Assembly (NCBI GenBank): GCA_029379385.1
Contig: CM055614.1
Location: 16,204,994-16,268,993, forward strand
DNA from: Quillaja saponaria
Lineage: Eukaryota > Streptophyta > Magnoliopsida > Fabales > Quillajaceae
Length of the DNA stretch: 64,000 nt
Direction of reading: 5' to 3'
Numbering within the stretch: position 1 is the first letter of the stretch; each line of letters starts with the position of its first letter. The translations under genes were made by a program, and so were the position numbers. Under the pieces are notes generated by a model that saw only the letters and a list, made by a program, of their open reading frames with translations, had not been told where the DNA came from and ran no database searches. This document shows positions 35,599-49,099 of this stretch, piece after piece.

Positions 35599-36892
35599 AT
35601 CCAAATAATCACAAGAAAAAATAAAAATTAGATAAATCTCATCAATTTTTAAATTATCTAAATCATCAAAAACCTTAATTATAATTTTTGGAGACATGAT
35701 GAAAATGAAAAGTCAGAGAATGATGCAAGAGAAGAGTGAGCAAGATTTTTTTTTTATTTTTTATTTTCCAACTTAACACGCACGTGGTTTAAAATGTTAT
35801 ATTTTAAAGCATATCAACAATTTTAATCCAAAATGCTAATAACGTTAAACTAAAGAGAATGCAATGTTCTAAAAGATAGGACAAAATTGATAGAAAAAAA
35901 TATTTTTATTATGAAATTGTCAAAAATGTGATATTTTATGAACAACATATGTCATTTTATGACACATGCTATACTAAAGTATTATCGTTTTATCAATTTC
36001 CTCTTAAATGTATTTTAGGTCAATTTCTTCCAATAATTTTTAAAACGGACGTAATATTTTCTCTCAGTTAACATTGTTGCCATTTTGGACAAAAATAATT
36101 AATTTTCTTAAATTTTACCACATGAATACTAGGGAAAAAATAAAAAATTTAAAGTTATATTTATTCCTTAAAGTATCATTTTTTATCAATTCTTCCCAAA
36201 ACTATTTTGCCATTTCATAATACAACTCAACTGAACTAAGATTTAAAACTCAAACTAGTTGGGTCGGCTATATGAACTATTTTTTGTCATTCACATCTAC
36301 CAAGGCATCGTTTTGCCATCTCACAATTTCTCAGTAAAATCTACAAATACTTGAAAACATTATCAATATTGTCGTAATGTGCCCTTAAGAGGGGTGAGGG
36401 TCGGCGTGAAGAAAATGGAGTGTTTGAATAATTCTTTTTGATATTAACACTTTCTAATCATTTTTAATTAAAACATAGTGTTATATGATTTTGGAGTTGC
36501 TTTTATCTTTTTTGGTTAGGTGAGATTAGTAAAAAAAAAAAAAAAATTTAATAAACTTAAAAAAGTTAATTAAAATTAATTCATAATTGACAACGCTCCT
36601 GTGATACCAAACTCTGAATTTAGGAGTACAGTTATGTTTGAGAAAAAAAATCTCACAACACCCATTTCAATAATGGTACCTATTTAAATTGCATGTGATT
36701 CAAAATTAAACATAATTTTAGATATCCTAAAAGTAAGAGTCGGAATCCAGATAGTTGGATTGATGTATACATATTTTTTTTGTTTCTCTTAATATATATA
36801 TATATATATATATATAAAAGAGAATAATATTTAAAGGAGAAACCAAAGAGGGAAGGAAAAAAAAATATGAAAGAGCGGGTATAGTTCAGTTC
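35599..36892. other. AT-rich intergenic DNA
   Basis: No gene supported. A TA microsatellite lies at about 36790-36817. Confidence 0.5.
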
Positions 36893-36900
36893 CCTTTAAG

Positions 36901-37466
36901 TAATGTTTTAAAACTAGACCTTGTAATCGACTCAAAAAATTTATTAGATCTGGGATCATTGGTTCAACCAAGGTCGGATCGGATGATGTAACAAATATAT
37001 TTCATTATGTATTTTAAATATTGTTCATATTATATAATTTTTTTTCTATTTAATTATAAATACTAAATGCATTAGAAAACAAAATATAATAATTTAATAT
37101 TCAATAAATAATAAAAAAGTTACATCACAATAGTCAAATATAGTTACTAAGAGTTAATACGACAACTGATTGATTTATTATATATCATAACATTCAAGTT
37201 TTAACTTATGCATAAAGACAATGTCAATAAAAAAATACAATTGTTTCACTAACTTTTAATATAAAATACAATTATTTCACTAATCCTTAATACAAATAAT
37301 AATTTTTATTTTTTTATTTGTTTTATAAAAAAACAGTTTGGTTCGATCAACTCGAACACTGGTTCTTCTAGTCCAACCACCAAAATGGTTCTTTGGTTTA
37401 ACCTAGTTTGATTTGCCACCTGGGTGAAAGTCAATTGGCCAGGCTGGTCTAGTTTTCAAAACATTG
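36901..37466. mobile_element. hAT-type MITE, 566 bp
   Basis: Left end TAATGTTTTAAAACTAGACC and reversed right end CAATGTTTTGAAAACTAGACC are inverted repeats. Flanks CCTTTAAG (36893-36900) and CCTTCAAG (37467-37474) are an 8-bp target duplication with one mismatch. No coding sequence. The element is rich in GGTTCAACC/GGTTCGATC-like words, typical of a common class of plant MITEs. Confidence 0.8.
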
Positions 37467-38109
37467 CCTTCAAGCTCTCATCTCATTAAGCCCATAGTTG
37501 GCTTTTCTTTTACTTTTTATTTTATTTTACACATATATGTGACCCTACTTGCAAATTTTCGTACTTTTGATATAAAATCTCAATTTTCCCTTTGCTTCGT
37601 TCGTTGTGTTTCACTCTTAGCCTTTTAACTTTCTTTAATATTCTAGAACTCTAATCTTTCTCTACCTTATTATATTCCTTCCTAGTTCTTCTTTCAATTA
37701 TTTATTTATGGTCCGCAACAAATTGTAGCTATTTTGCATTTAGAAGAAAATTAACTAATGTGATCCTTTGCTACAAATAGAGATTTTACCTTTATATGTC
37801 TAATAGAAACTCTGAATTGAGATATGGTTTAAGGTAAATTGACACTTATTTGAGAATTAAAGAGAAGAAGAAGATAGAGAGAGAAGAGAGAATTCTCAAT
37901 TAGAAATTAGAAGAAAAACACAATGTGACCATTGCAGGCTTAAAAGCTCAGGAAAGATGCAAAGACACTGAGCTGGCATGACAAAATTGCTAGATGCCAC
38001 TAGGTGACAAAGTCCAGTAACTACCCATAACAAATTCTACAATAGAAGACTAAAATACCATTAACTTAAAAAAAATTGGCTAACAAATGCCCCACAATCA
38101 ATAAACACT

Positions 38110-38461
38110 TGTCCTCAAGTGTTGCCTTCAAAGTTTGGATATTGTTGTTTGAGTTTCTCTGGGTCAATCTAGTTAGCATCCTTCAAAAGGAATGTGTCCA
38201 CTGTACCAAAGCCTGAGTCATCACTTTGCTATGTTTCTTAATGAACCTTTTGTCCAGAATGGCATGGAGCTACAAGAGCATAATGCCCTCCTCTAAGAAT
38301 TCAAGTAAATTAGCATGTACTAGTGAATTACCCATGTGTTGCATAAGTTGAGATATTTGAAAAGTGATATGGATCTTAGTAGTGGATGGTAAAGCCAATT
38401 GGTATGCTACTTTGCCAACTCTCCTCCCAATCTGAAAAGGTCCACTAGTACCTATAGGCAA
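38110..38461 (-). pseudogene. gypsy integrase C-terminus and chromodomain remnant
   Basis: Minus strand from 38461: GPFQIGRRVGKVAYQLALP and KIHITFQISQL, the conserved GPF-Y region at the end of gypsy integrases. It is followed, after a stop, by AILDKRFIKKHSKVMTQALVQW (a chromodomain start) and LEDK, the usual end of chromovirus polyproteins. Chromodomains steer integration towards marked chromatin. Confidence 0.8.
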
Positions 38462-38469
38462 GTTTATAA

Positions 38470-40265
38470 GTTAGCTTCCTTGCCACTGACAAGGAGGAGT
38501 AAGCTACACCACTTAGCAAGTAATCAAGTTCTCAACTAGCCGAATCCAAATATGGTTTAAACAATGTTTAATAAAAATAAGCAACTCACCATTCATTAAT
38601 TTTCACAAAACAAAAGTAGTTATTATCAGTTTAGCTCACATACATGACTAAGGCCACACCTGAAACTTCAGTGGCACCAGTCAATCAGTAATAGTTTTGG
38701 CAACAACAATATGCTAGTATTTAAACCCTACTGGCAAGGACAATACTAATACTATCCTATCAACAATACATAGTTAGATTGAGAGCTCAAAACAAAAGTC
38801 ACAATAGTTGCAAATTTAACAAAAACAATTTTATTTCAATAGTACAAGTTTCAACAATCTCGACATTTATAAAAAACATAACTTATAATCAATGCTTTAT
38901 ATATATATATATATAGATAACTTCATAAAACAACAATTTCATCAAAATTAGTGTTTTGAATAAAACACCAAAAGAGAACAAGATCACTCACCACAATAAC
39001 CCATATTTCAAAACTACAAACCGAAAGTCACAAGTCTGGCACAACCACAAAATCTAGTAACCTATGGAAGAATACAAAATTTCTAGGGAGGTACAAAAAT
39101 CAAGAAGAGTTGTCTGATAAATTAATTAGTTACCCAAACTATGTCTAGCTTATCATATGGGAGTTTTAAGTCCGAAAATAACAAAAATATTAAATTCTAA
39201 ATTTTCTAGAATTTATTAATATAAATAAGAAATTACTATTATATTCCTCAATATCTAAATTTTTAGTTTATCAAGAAAATGACAACCATTTAAGGAGTAA
39301 TTAAAATAAATTGTGACTATATTTATTCTAGAGTTACTCTGATTTTTTAGAATTTATTTTAATTGTTTTCATATGAAAACATATTTTTTTAAGTTTCAAT
39401 GATTTGTCGATTATTAAATAATAAATAAAGTATAAATAAAATATTTACAATTTTACTACAAAAATTACGTTTCCAATAGGTAATATAAAATATAATAAAA
39501 TTAGAAATCGATTAGGACCCATGCTAAAAGTTTTTCTTTTCTTTTTCTTTTGTATTTATATTAAAACACATGTTTTTTTTTTTTTTTCTCCTAGAACCAA
39601 GGTTCCATACATACACACATCTACTCCACTGCCAATTCCAAGGTTCATATTAATTCCAAATATAATTAATATATCTATATTTTATTCATAATTGGGGTTG
39701 CTATATAATGAATATTTTGAAAATTAAGAGCTTAGTTCTAAAAACAAAGGTTTCCCTAAAATAAAAGTCTCAATTTCTCCCTAATAATTGAAGTTATTTA
39801 TTTCATCTTTTAGTATGATTTTATGTGCGTAAAACTTTACAAAACCTCCAAGGTATTAACCCAAAATAAATCCAAAATAAGTTTAGATACATACACATTT
39901 TTATTTTATTGAAAAGTTAGGGTTTAAGATCAAATCCCTAATTTTTTATAATCAAAACACAAACTAGAATTCAATGAGAAGGATACAATTTTGGAAATTG
40001 ACAACATACCCAGAGAGGATTGAAATACAACAAAAAAATTCCCACAACTCTCAAGTTTTTAGTCATAATTGTTCTCTACCTCTTTCTGTTTCTTTTGTTT
40101 TGTTTTAGTTTTACATTATAACAATATATATAATTGGTAAGGGTTTAGGTAAGTTTTATAGTAATTACAATTTTTAACTCTTCTAATTTAAAATAACATT
40201 TTTAACCCCAATTGAGCCAACTAAATAATTTCTTTTAAAACTAATACCTTTTATTACTTATATAA
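38470..40265. other. Foreign insertion inside the gypsy element
   Basis: This stretch separates the integrase C-terminus (ending at 38461) from the integrase zinc-binding part (from 40266) and has no gypsy coding similarity that I can see. The end GTTTTACATTATAACA near 40124 and motifs such as GATCACTCACC (38983-38993) resemble the LTR-like sequence at 32027-35274, so it may be a related solo LTR. Boundaries are approximate. Confidence 0.4.
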
Positions 40266-40560
40266 TTATTCATCTTTTTTTTTCCTTTTTTTAACGGGGA
40301 TTGCATCAACAATATCATATTTAGTCTTCTGACACACTACACATTCTCTTATGTGCTGTCTAATATCCTTCCTTATCCCCTCCCAACAAAAAACAGTCTT
40401 CATTCTACACACAGGAGGTTGAAATCCTAAATGTCTTACTAAAGCACTATCACGAAAGTATTGTCGTAGTTCATTTCTTACTTTGTTATTTGCACCAACC
40501 ACCACTTTCCCTCCTTTCCTAAGCTAGCCATTTTCCCATTCAAATTTTGGAAAAGCAAAA
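40266..40560 (-). pseudogene. gypsy integrase zinc-binding (H2C2) remnant
   Basis: Minus strand: NKVRNELRQYFRDSALVRHLG followed by KDIRQHIRECVVCQKTKYD, giving the CVVC half of the H2C2 zinc site with CX2C intact; one of the two histidines of the site is uncertain. Confidence 0.8.
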
Positions 40561-40599
40561 CAATTCCTTTGTTTAGATTGAATGATTTGTTGTAAATAA

Positions 40600-41850
40600 G
40601 GATCTATAATCCAAGTTGTTTTTATTTTTATTTTTTATTTGTTCTACTAAATTAGTGGATATTCCACTCTTAGCCATCAACATTCCTTTCTCTTGTTCTA
40701 ATTCTCAGTTTTTTCTAGATAAAACATCAGTAGCTTTGTTGGTGACTCCATTTTGATATCTGATCTTATAATCATATCCTAACAACTTTGCAAGCCACTT
40801 TTGTTTAGCAGGAATATTAATATTCTATTCTAGCATGTATTCAAGCTCTAATAATCTATCCCTATAACGAAGTGTCTGTCAATCAAGTAGGAATCTCACT
40901 TCTTAACTACAAACACTATGGCTAACATTTCTTTCTCGTAAACAGACAGGTTCAAAGATTTAGGTGATAAGGCTTGATTGATGAAAGCTAGTGGTCGGCC
41001 ATTCTGTATTTACACTACCCTAATTTTATTTCTTGAAGCATCATTCTCAATGACGAATGGCTTTGAAAAGTTTGGCAACTTAAGGGCATCAAAAGCCTTA
41101 TGAGCACTGGGATTCCATTTGAAATTGTCTTTACACAATAATAGTGGTTAGTGGTTTAGCAATCTTCCCATAGTCCTTAATGAATCTTCTTTAATATCCA
41201 GCTAGTCCCAAGAAACCTCTAAGCTCCTTTGCAAATTAAGTTATTGGCCAGTTTTGAACACAAATAATCTTCTTATTGTCCATTGCCACTCCACTATAAG
41301 AGATAACATGCACCTAAGTATTCTATCTTCAATTCACCAAAAGAATACTTGCTTTTCTTCATAAAAAAGCTGATTGTCCTTGAGTAGCTACAAAGTGAAT
41401 CTCAGTTGGGTCAAGTGACTGTCCTAATTTTGATTGTACACCAAAATGAATTTTCTGAGGTGTGGTATGAAAATCTCATTCATCAAGATCTGTAAAGTGG
41501 AATAGGCATTTGTTAACCAAATTACATCACCATGAATTCATAATGCCCAATGTGAGATCTAAAAGTAGTTTTGTGAATGTCTAGTGGGTTCATTCTGACT
41601 TAATGATATCTAAATCTCAAATTTAGCTTTGTAAAGATGGCAGCCCCGTACAGTCTATCCATTAACACCTTTACTAGTGGCATAGGAAGCTTACCTTTGA
41701 TAGTCATTAGGTTCGGTTGACTATAGTAAAAAACACAACCTCCAAGTACCATTTTTTTCACCATTACAATAGGTAAAGAAAAAGAGTTGTTGCTGTTTCT
41801 TATCACTCTATATTGCAGCATTGAGTCAATTTTTCTTTCAATCTCATCCT
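40600..41850 (-). pseudogene. gypsy reverse transcriptase and RNase H remnant
   Basis: Minus strand from 41821: MLQYRVIRNSNNSFSLPIVM, NLMTIKGKLPMPLV and FTKLNLRFRYH (usually FxKLDLRSGYH); then TNAYSTLQILMNEIF (about 41520-41470) and LRKFILVYNQN, where the catalytic F-x-D-D of other gypsy elements is expected but the two aspartates are missing. RNase H follows in fragments. The active site is gone, so this RT cannot work. Confidence 0.8.
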
Positions 41851-42699
41851 TCTGTATTGAAGGGTACCTAAAAGGCCTAATCGTGACAGTTTGATTCTCA
41901 TCTTGTAGCTGTATCTTATGATAATGAGACCTGGTAGGTAGTAACCCTTTTGGTTCTTCAAATAATGTACTAAACTCCTTCAGTAGATTTCCTAGTTGAG
42001 TATTTCTTCCCTGTTTAACCGTTGTTCATTAATTTGACGACAAAAACATAGAGTCCTACTAGTTCCCATGGTATTCAACGTCAAGATTCTTGACCTGTGC
42101 CATGATCATTTAGGTGTTACCACATAATAGTTTGGTAAGTTGTTTACCATCTGAACATTTTTCCTGGGAACTCATGTAGAACCTATCGTGTGATCCTTTT
42201 ATCTTCCTTTTGAAATTCCAGCTACATCTTAGCATAATCACATAAAATCTTTCTTTTGGAAGCAAACGACTACATTCCCTAAAACTACATCACACCACCC
42301 AGAGGCATAACAATGAAGTCATCCCTAAATTATTCTTGTTACAATTGTCATTTCAGACTTAAACATTTAGCCTGAGCATTCACATATTCTCCATTAGCAA
42401 CAGACACCTATAGCTAGTCCTATGAGTTAAACTTTTGATATGTTTCAAAGTGGAATTACTTATGTTGGTGCTTGATAGTTGAGTTCTAGGTTGATAAGGA
42501 GGATTTTGGTTGTTGTTTGTGATATAAGGTTTGGGAGTGGGTAACGGGGATAATTTAAAAGCAAGGAGGGAGTTATATGGCTTAACGTGAAAATAGGAGA
42601 ACCTATTCAAAGCAATAAATGTATTCTCATGAGACTTAGCAAGATTTATAGCTCTAATTAATTGTTATGGTTAAAAGCACCTCACATCACTCACAATTT

Positions 42700-43330
42700 A
42701 TTCATTCAATCCACTAAAAAAAACTAATAGCTTGAATCTTTGGAAGAGTTACATGATTTAGTAGATTCTTGAATTGTTCCGTGTATTCTTTCACACAACT
42801 AACTTGCTTAAGCTTAGCCAATTTAGCCAACAGATCACCATTCAGAGTTCTTCCAAAACTCAGGTTCAAATCTGCCATGTATTGTCTCCACAAAATTCTT
42901 CCTCCTGGTATAGCAGTATATAGGTCTTGTGCCATTATAGAGCCCTTCCTTCCATATTTTAGAAGTTAACTTGCCTTTAACATGTTCATATGTTTTGTCA
43001 AACTCAAAGACCTGCTCAATTTTATAGACCCAGTCTTGAAAGTTCTCACCATTGAATTTGGGTGAATTGATTTAGGGTAATCGGGAAAACAATTTATAAG
43101 CATCATCCATTATAGGGTCTGAGACATTTTTGTGGATTTCTCTACTTGAAGATGAGTTGGGTTTCACTTTGGCATGGGGTGGATCAAGTATAGCTGCTTG
43201 TGCTGGTGGGTTAATTTGTGATTTTATCGGTGCATCTGAGTTGAGTTATGGGTTTTATGATGGAATTGATACTTGAATTCTATGTGGGCCCTGATGATAA
43301 CGTCAAGGATTTAAGTTAGGGAGTTTGTGA
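42700..43330 (-). pseudogene. gypsy gag remnant
   Basis: Minus strand from 42935: ILWRQYMADLNLSFGR and LAKLAKLKQVSCVKEYTEQF, the conserved core of gypsy retrotransposon gag. The frame ends at 42714; further gag-like fragments extend to about 43330. Confidence 0.75.
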
Positions 43331-43400
43331 TACCTCAGTTTGTTGTGTAAGAGGTTGGCATATGCTGAATCCCACATCCGGTGCATACTAGATTAGTTAT

Positions 43401-44254
43401 GCGAGTCTAAGTTTACATGTGCCAGCTACTAAATACATTCAGCTTAGTATTTTAATCCATATGGTGTGAATTATGAATTTTTTAGTATTTGGGTAAATTG
43501 AGCTTGAGATGTTACAATTGTAGTATGAAATTGACGTTGTTTCTACCTTCCAATTTGACTCCCTTGGCTGAAAAGGTTAACCTCAAATTGATTGTTTGAG
43601 CATTTTACTTCCACATGCTCTCTCCTAGATGAAACTATTAAGGTTGTTCTAGTTTGTAGAATAGTGTAGATACACCGATAGAAGAATAATAATTGTAATT
43701 ATTTTATTTTTGTTTTTTTTAGCCCAATTATACCACCTGTTTGCAAAATTGGAAGATTGACTAAAATGGGAGTTTACAAATGCAGTAATTTTTGTCCCCT
43801 GTTCATAAATTAGTAATTTTTTTTATATTAATTTTCAAAATATCCAAATGATCACAAACTAGAATTTCATAAATTTGAAAAAGAAAGTCAAATTTTTTGT
43901 CTCCTGTTCATAAATTAGTAAAAAGAAAAAATAGAAAATTTCAAAATATCCAAATTATCACAAATTTGAAAAAGAATATAAAAAAAGAAGAAGAATGAGA
44001 TATTTTTTTGTGTTATTATTATTATTACTTTTTGCTAAGAGTGTTTTTTTTATTTGTTAACACAGGCCAAGTCATTATAAAATTTTAAAAATTGTGAGAT
44101 AAAATTAATTAAAAATACAATAAGGTGTGATATTTTATGTAAAAATAAATGCTGTTAACCTTTTTTTTTTTTTTTTTTTTCTTAAGTGTATTCGCAAGGA
44201 AAAATAAGATAAAAAATTTTCAATTTTATTTTTTTAATTCTTACTTTTTCGAGC
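43401..44254. other. AT-rich DNA upstream of the PWWP gene leader
   Basis: No coding sequence. A run of about 21 T lies at 44160-44180. This stretch probably includes the promoter of the downstream gene; I could not mark a TATA box with confidence. Confidence 0.4.
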
Positions 44255-44504
44255 AACGAGCGAAGTAATCAATTAAGGCATTTGAATCATAAAAGGGACC
44301 ACCGAGAACAGAATTCCTAGTTCCATTCGGGTTACATTTTAAGTTCCTTCAATCTTCAGTCTCAAAGCAGCTGTTCAGTGTTCTCTCAACCTGCAGTATC
44401 TCTTCAAAACGCGGTAGACCCGGCTGCTTCAAAATCAGCTAGGCCGAAAGGCACAGAGCTAGAAATCTTCCTCGTCGTGTTTTCTAAATTCTCTCTGGAG
44501 TTGG
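44255..44504 (+). other. Probable 5'UTR exon of the PWWP gene
   Basis: This block has clearly more C/G and CpG (AACGCGG, CCCGG, GGCCG, CTCGTCG) than the surrounding DNA and ends in a strong splice donor, GG|GTAAGT (GT at 44505-44506). The next convincing acceptor followed by gene sequence is TTTTGCAG at 57371-57378, leading into 122 nt of leader and the PWWP start codon. Assigning this exon to that gene is inference; the exon start is approximate. Confidence 0.45.
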
Positions 44505-47279
44505 GTAAGTAGTTTTCTGCTTTTGTTCCCCTTGAATTCAAGGTTTTTTTTTTTTTTTTTCTCTCTCTCTCCATGTTTTTGGTTAAAAAACCTTGAATTT
44601 TCATGTTGGTATTTAGGTGTTTCATTCTCTTGATTGATATGAGCTATGTTTTTATTTTTTGTTGGATAATTAATGGTTATATACCTAATGTTAGTGCATT
44701 AATGTTGTTCTGTTGCCGTGTCTCGGTTGTTGTGCAGTGTTAGATTGCGATAGTGTTAGGTAATCAGTAATTTTCTTATTACGTAGTCGAGGTGTTACGA
44801 AATTTCTGTAGTTCTATTGCTGTGTTTGGGTGGCTGAGCAATGCTAGTAGTACTGTTATGTTTTCAAGGTTCTTCATGGCTTTGAAAGCTGGTTGATATT
44901 CATGATTAGTACCGGACAAGTTGATGTTTCTGATGCCACGGTGATTATTTCCTATATTTTAGTGTTTTGTGGTCTTAAATATAAATTTGAGGATAGAGGT
45001 CCTGGAATTAGGTTGGGAGTTGTCTTCCTTTTTGGATTGATCTGAAATTTAGAGTCCAGTCATTAGCTTGAAGGATTTAACCTTAATATGGTTTCTGCAA
45101 TTTCACCCGAGAGTAGATCGGAATGGAAGTATTTCATTGCTTCAACTGACAATGCTTACAAATACCCTTTCCATAGACTTTCCCAGGTACTAGAACTCAC
45201 TAGAGTCTTTACAAACGGACCCTACTAATGACCTTTTGCCTGTCTTCTTGCTACCTTGTTCTCAGACCTGCTGGAATGTTTTCTCAAGGGCATCAGCTGA
45301 AAAATTCAAAATTTTTTGTTAATTATGCCCATCAGTATCTTTGCTTAGACCTTGAAGTTTGAACTATATAAGTCTATTGTCATGTTCATATGGGATACAT
45401 TTTATCCAATTTTGGTGTCTGCAATATATTTAGGAAAGAAACATATTAATAAAATCTAGCAGTTACACGGAGAAGGTGATTGTGCCTGGTAAATGATTTA
45501 TCAGAGTTGGGGTTAGGCTATATGCTTTAGCCTTGCCAAACTTCGTGATAGATTTTTGTCTTTTTGTATACAAAGAAATTTTGTTAATAGAGTAGACAGA
45601 ACTATCACAAGAAGGAGGGGATGGTTTCCTCCCATGATTTGTGAATAGTAAAAGAAAGAATTTACCAACCAATGTTGTTGAAGATCCACTATTGCCCTGT
45701 GAAACTCCAATTCTCGTGCACCACAATGTGTGCAAAAAGTCTTTCCCGTCCAACAAAATGTCGCATCGTATTCTAGTATTCAACTCCATGAAAACACAAA
45801 CCACTGAAAGAAAAGCACATGTGTGAAGAGTCTTTCTTTATTACGTAGTTGTTCTTTCTAAACCAAGCTTGACTGAACCTGTTGTGACCAAATATAAAAG
45901 AGTCCATTCCGTACCAAGTAACAAAGAAATGCAAAAGTACACGGCCTTGAGTTTCACTATTTTGATAACAGTAGAACATACACACGGGAGGCAGCATCTT
46001 ATTTCTTTCTTGTTACCTAAACAGATTCTTGGAGTTAAACCTATTAAGACTAGAGACAAAAAGCTTCAACTTTTGATGGAACCTTTGCCTTCCATTTTAG
46101 GTTAGCTAGGAGAAAGTGATTTCCTTTGGCTCATAGAAAAAAGTCTTGAAAGGCTCTCTATGAAAGGTGCCTTGTTTTCTTAGGCTTTGTGCATGATGAC
46201 TTCTGTTGTACATTTCCTTTACACTCACATTTGTCCCTGTTGATACTACAGTAAACAATTCAGAATAGTTATTTTCCCCTTTGAATATTATTTTTCTTTA
46301 CTATGTTTATCAAAATTAGTTTTATGTCATTCTGATTTTTGTTGTAGTCTTGCACTGGTGCTCCTCTGAGTCTGCATGTATATGAGCTAGAACGATTTGG
46401 TCCTTTGATCAGAAAATGACTAGCTATATAAGGCTGCAAAGTGTCATATTTTCCCTAGTCTAAGTTGAGTTCTGCTGTTTATTTTCAGCATTATTATGGA
46501 TGAGTCCTTTTATCTTATTGATATGTGCATTCCATTTTATATGGTTAAATTTGCGTAATCAATTGGTAAAGAGAGCAATGCATGATGGTATATGATCATC
46601 ATGCATATATAATTTTCTTTTTGTACATCGGAAAAAAATCAAGCTTATATAATTATTAGGCCTACATTGTAGAGGCCGCTTGGCTTCATAGTTGTAGCCT
46701 CAAATTTGGGTTTTGGTGAATTACTCTTCATCACAGATGTTAACTAAGTAAATTTCTAATTCATTATTCAGCTCTTTTATGCTCCACCTTCTCTATTTTA
46801 TGGTTTGATGTACCTAAATGTAAACTTTGCCTTTGAGTATGTTTACTTGCATCTTTTGGTTTTTATTTAGAGTTCACTGCAATTTGTTTCCCTTTATCTT
46901 GCTTTCTTCAACCACAGTTATTTGCTTTTCTACATACTGATTTACCTAAGTAGTCGCTTATAAAGTATCTTGTTCCACAGACCTTTGAAGAATTTATTTT
47001 TTTGGAACTCTGTCTTCATATATAAACATCTTAAGTGTTATGGCCTTTCTACATCAACAATCATCCTAATAGCTTTTTCTAGTAGAAACACATCAGTTAA
47101 CTTCTCTTTAATTTCTTCTTTCGCACATACTTGATTCGAGTTATGGTCATTCTTTTATTTCTCTAGCACAATATATAAAGAGAAAATCTTTGAATTTCAT
47201 AGCATAATCAACTACCAAGATTTTTTCTTGATGGAAATCAATATACTCCCAGTAAGGTCATCTTGAAACTTCTGTTGAT

Positions 47280-48010
47280 GTTATTGCTCCATGAAGGCCA
47301 TCTATAAATCCTCCCAACAAGTCATCCAAGGATAGTAGGATCTCTACCATTGTGGAAATATCATGGGGCTGACTTTAATACCAATCTGACGAGGATGGGC
47401 TTGGGAGGGTTCAAAGGTTGTATTTTAGTACTGTTTGGATACTGTGATTTCAGATGGAAGAATGGCTAGTGCTGTGTTAGGGTTTTATGGTGGGAAGAGA
47501 TTGGGAAATTGGGGGCCTGTTATGGGAACAAAAGAAAAGCAAATGGGAGAAAAATCTTATGTGTCATAGGCTGTGAACAATAACTTTAAGGTTTTCAAAT
47601 TAATTGTATAGTAGAAGTAGAAGAAGAGAGATAATCTAGGCTGCACACCTAGAATTCCATAGGCATCACAACTAGGTTTTCATAGGCATCATACCTTGGA
47701 AGGAATTACATCATACAATCCAAAGCTTTCCATGGCAGCTGAAATTCTTATTAACTCATTCCATATCCCTAATGACCTATCACAATACTTTAAATGGACT
47801 ATTCATGACTTAGGGCCCAAGTTTATTGAAGCCCAAAGTGATGACCAACTAAACCAAAATAAAGGACTTAATTTAGCTAAACTTCCCAAAGAAAGCCCAA
47901 TACTAGGCAGAACCAAATAGGCTACTACAGGCCATCAACACAAAATTACCAAAATACCCCTACTAAGATTTACAAAGAATAACTAAAAACACAATCCTAT
48001 CTTCCTAAGG
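47280..48010 (-). mobile_element. Possible LTR retrotransposon remnant
   Basis: GACTTTAATACCAATCTGA (47371-47389) reads on the minus strand as a TTGGTATTAAAG primer-site-like word. The flanking noncoding sequence with CCAAAATACCCCTACTAAG at its right end resembles a gypsy-type LTR end. No duplication was found. Confidence 0.3.
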
Positions 48011-49099
48011 GCCTTTAGCTCCATTTACCTTTTGCATAAGTATGTCTATCTCAGGGACATGATATACATAATCACTTATTAACGAGTAATATGCTCACTA
48101 ATTCAGTTAGGATAAACTTGAGAATAATTTCTAAGGAGACTTTATTTCGAAAGACTATATTTTGAAGATTTGGCATGATTTCAATTTAGTATCTACTACT
48201 TTGATTTTTCTATGTCAAGCAAGAAGAAATGTCATATGACGAGTAGTACACCCCTTATCTTTGGCAAATACTTTCTTTTAAGAACTTTTACTTTATGAAA
48301 CATATGATTTGTTTGTATATAGGGCATATAACTTAGAGTTCTTCTCATATCTTTATAATATTGTTATGATGTGGAGTAATACCAAACATCCTATTTCTAT
48401 TATTGATGATCATCATCATATCAATGCTTGATGGAATTTATTTAATCTGCTGGACGTAAGATTTTATTTTTTTCACCTATACCATTCATTGCATGTGTTA
48501 GAAGCTAATGTAATAATATATGTAAAACAAAGGAATGTTGAAAGGTTCTTCTTCTTTCACAACATATCCAGAACAATGGAAGAACGATGCATTTAAACTT
48601 ACCATCCGGTGACAGATGTTCTCATACTAGGCAAAAACTATCTCATCTTCACTAATTTATCCTTCTTCCTCTCACCCCTATTCTAGTCTATCAATGGCAT
48701 TCCGTCCACATATATGAGAGAGCATCATTTCTTAACAATTGAGTATCTCTCTAAGTGAGTATTGCATTCTCTTGTCTCTCTAATTCATGGCTTTCTTAAT
48801 CTTTCTTTCTCCCTATTCTATTTAGCTGCTTTGCTTTGAACTCCTTATATTATTTTAATTACAATTGATTCATGATTATGCTCTTTATTCTCAATTGCGA
48901 TATCAACTACAATCATGAAGTGCAAAAATATTTTTTCTTCTAAATATGTACAATTGAATTTTGGAGAAAAATATGTTGTTGTATTTATTCAAACAAATAC
49001 AACCTATATATATACTCCTAAATGGTAATGACCTAAATACCAATATACAAATGGTATTTACATCGACACTCCCCCTGGATGGAGCATAGATATCTCTCA

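Larger units (their letters stand above)
37830..43400 (-). mobile_element. Chromodomain-type Ty3-gypsy retrotransposon, wrecked
   Basis: Minus-strand motifs give the gypsy order from high to low coordinate: gag, RT, integrase, chromodomain. The 3' LTR probably starts TGTTAGCC at 38085 on the minus strand, after a G-rich TGTGGGGCA stretch, and runs to about 37830. No 5' LTR or target duplication was found near 43400, so the element appears truncated there. It is also interrupted by foreign sequence at about 38470-40265. All domains contain stops or shifts. Confidence 0.7.

Noticed and set aside
36790..36817. TA runs here and at 38900, 49911 and 34129 considered as element ends
   Set aside because: Simple microsatellites; no inverted or direct repeats associated except where noted.
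44160..44180. T run considered as a poly(A) tail of a minus-strand retroposon
   Set aside because: No target duplication and no retroposon body next to it.
45463..46105. Cluster of overlapping frames on both strands in the leader intron
   Set aside because: No motif on either strand; frames overlap without a dominant reading and no splice sites support a gene.
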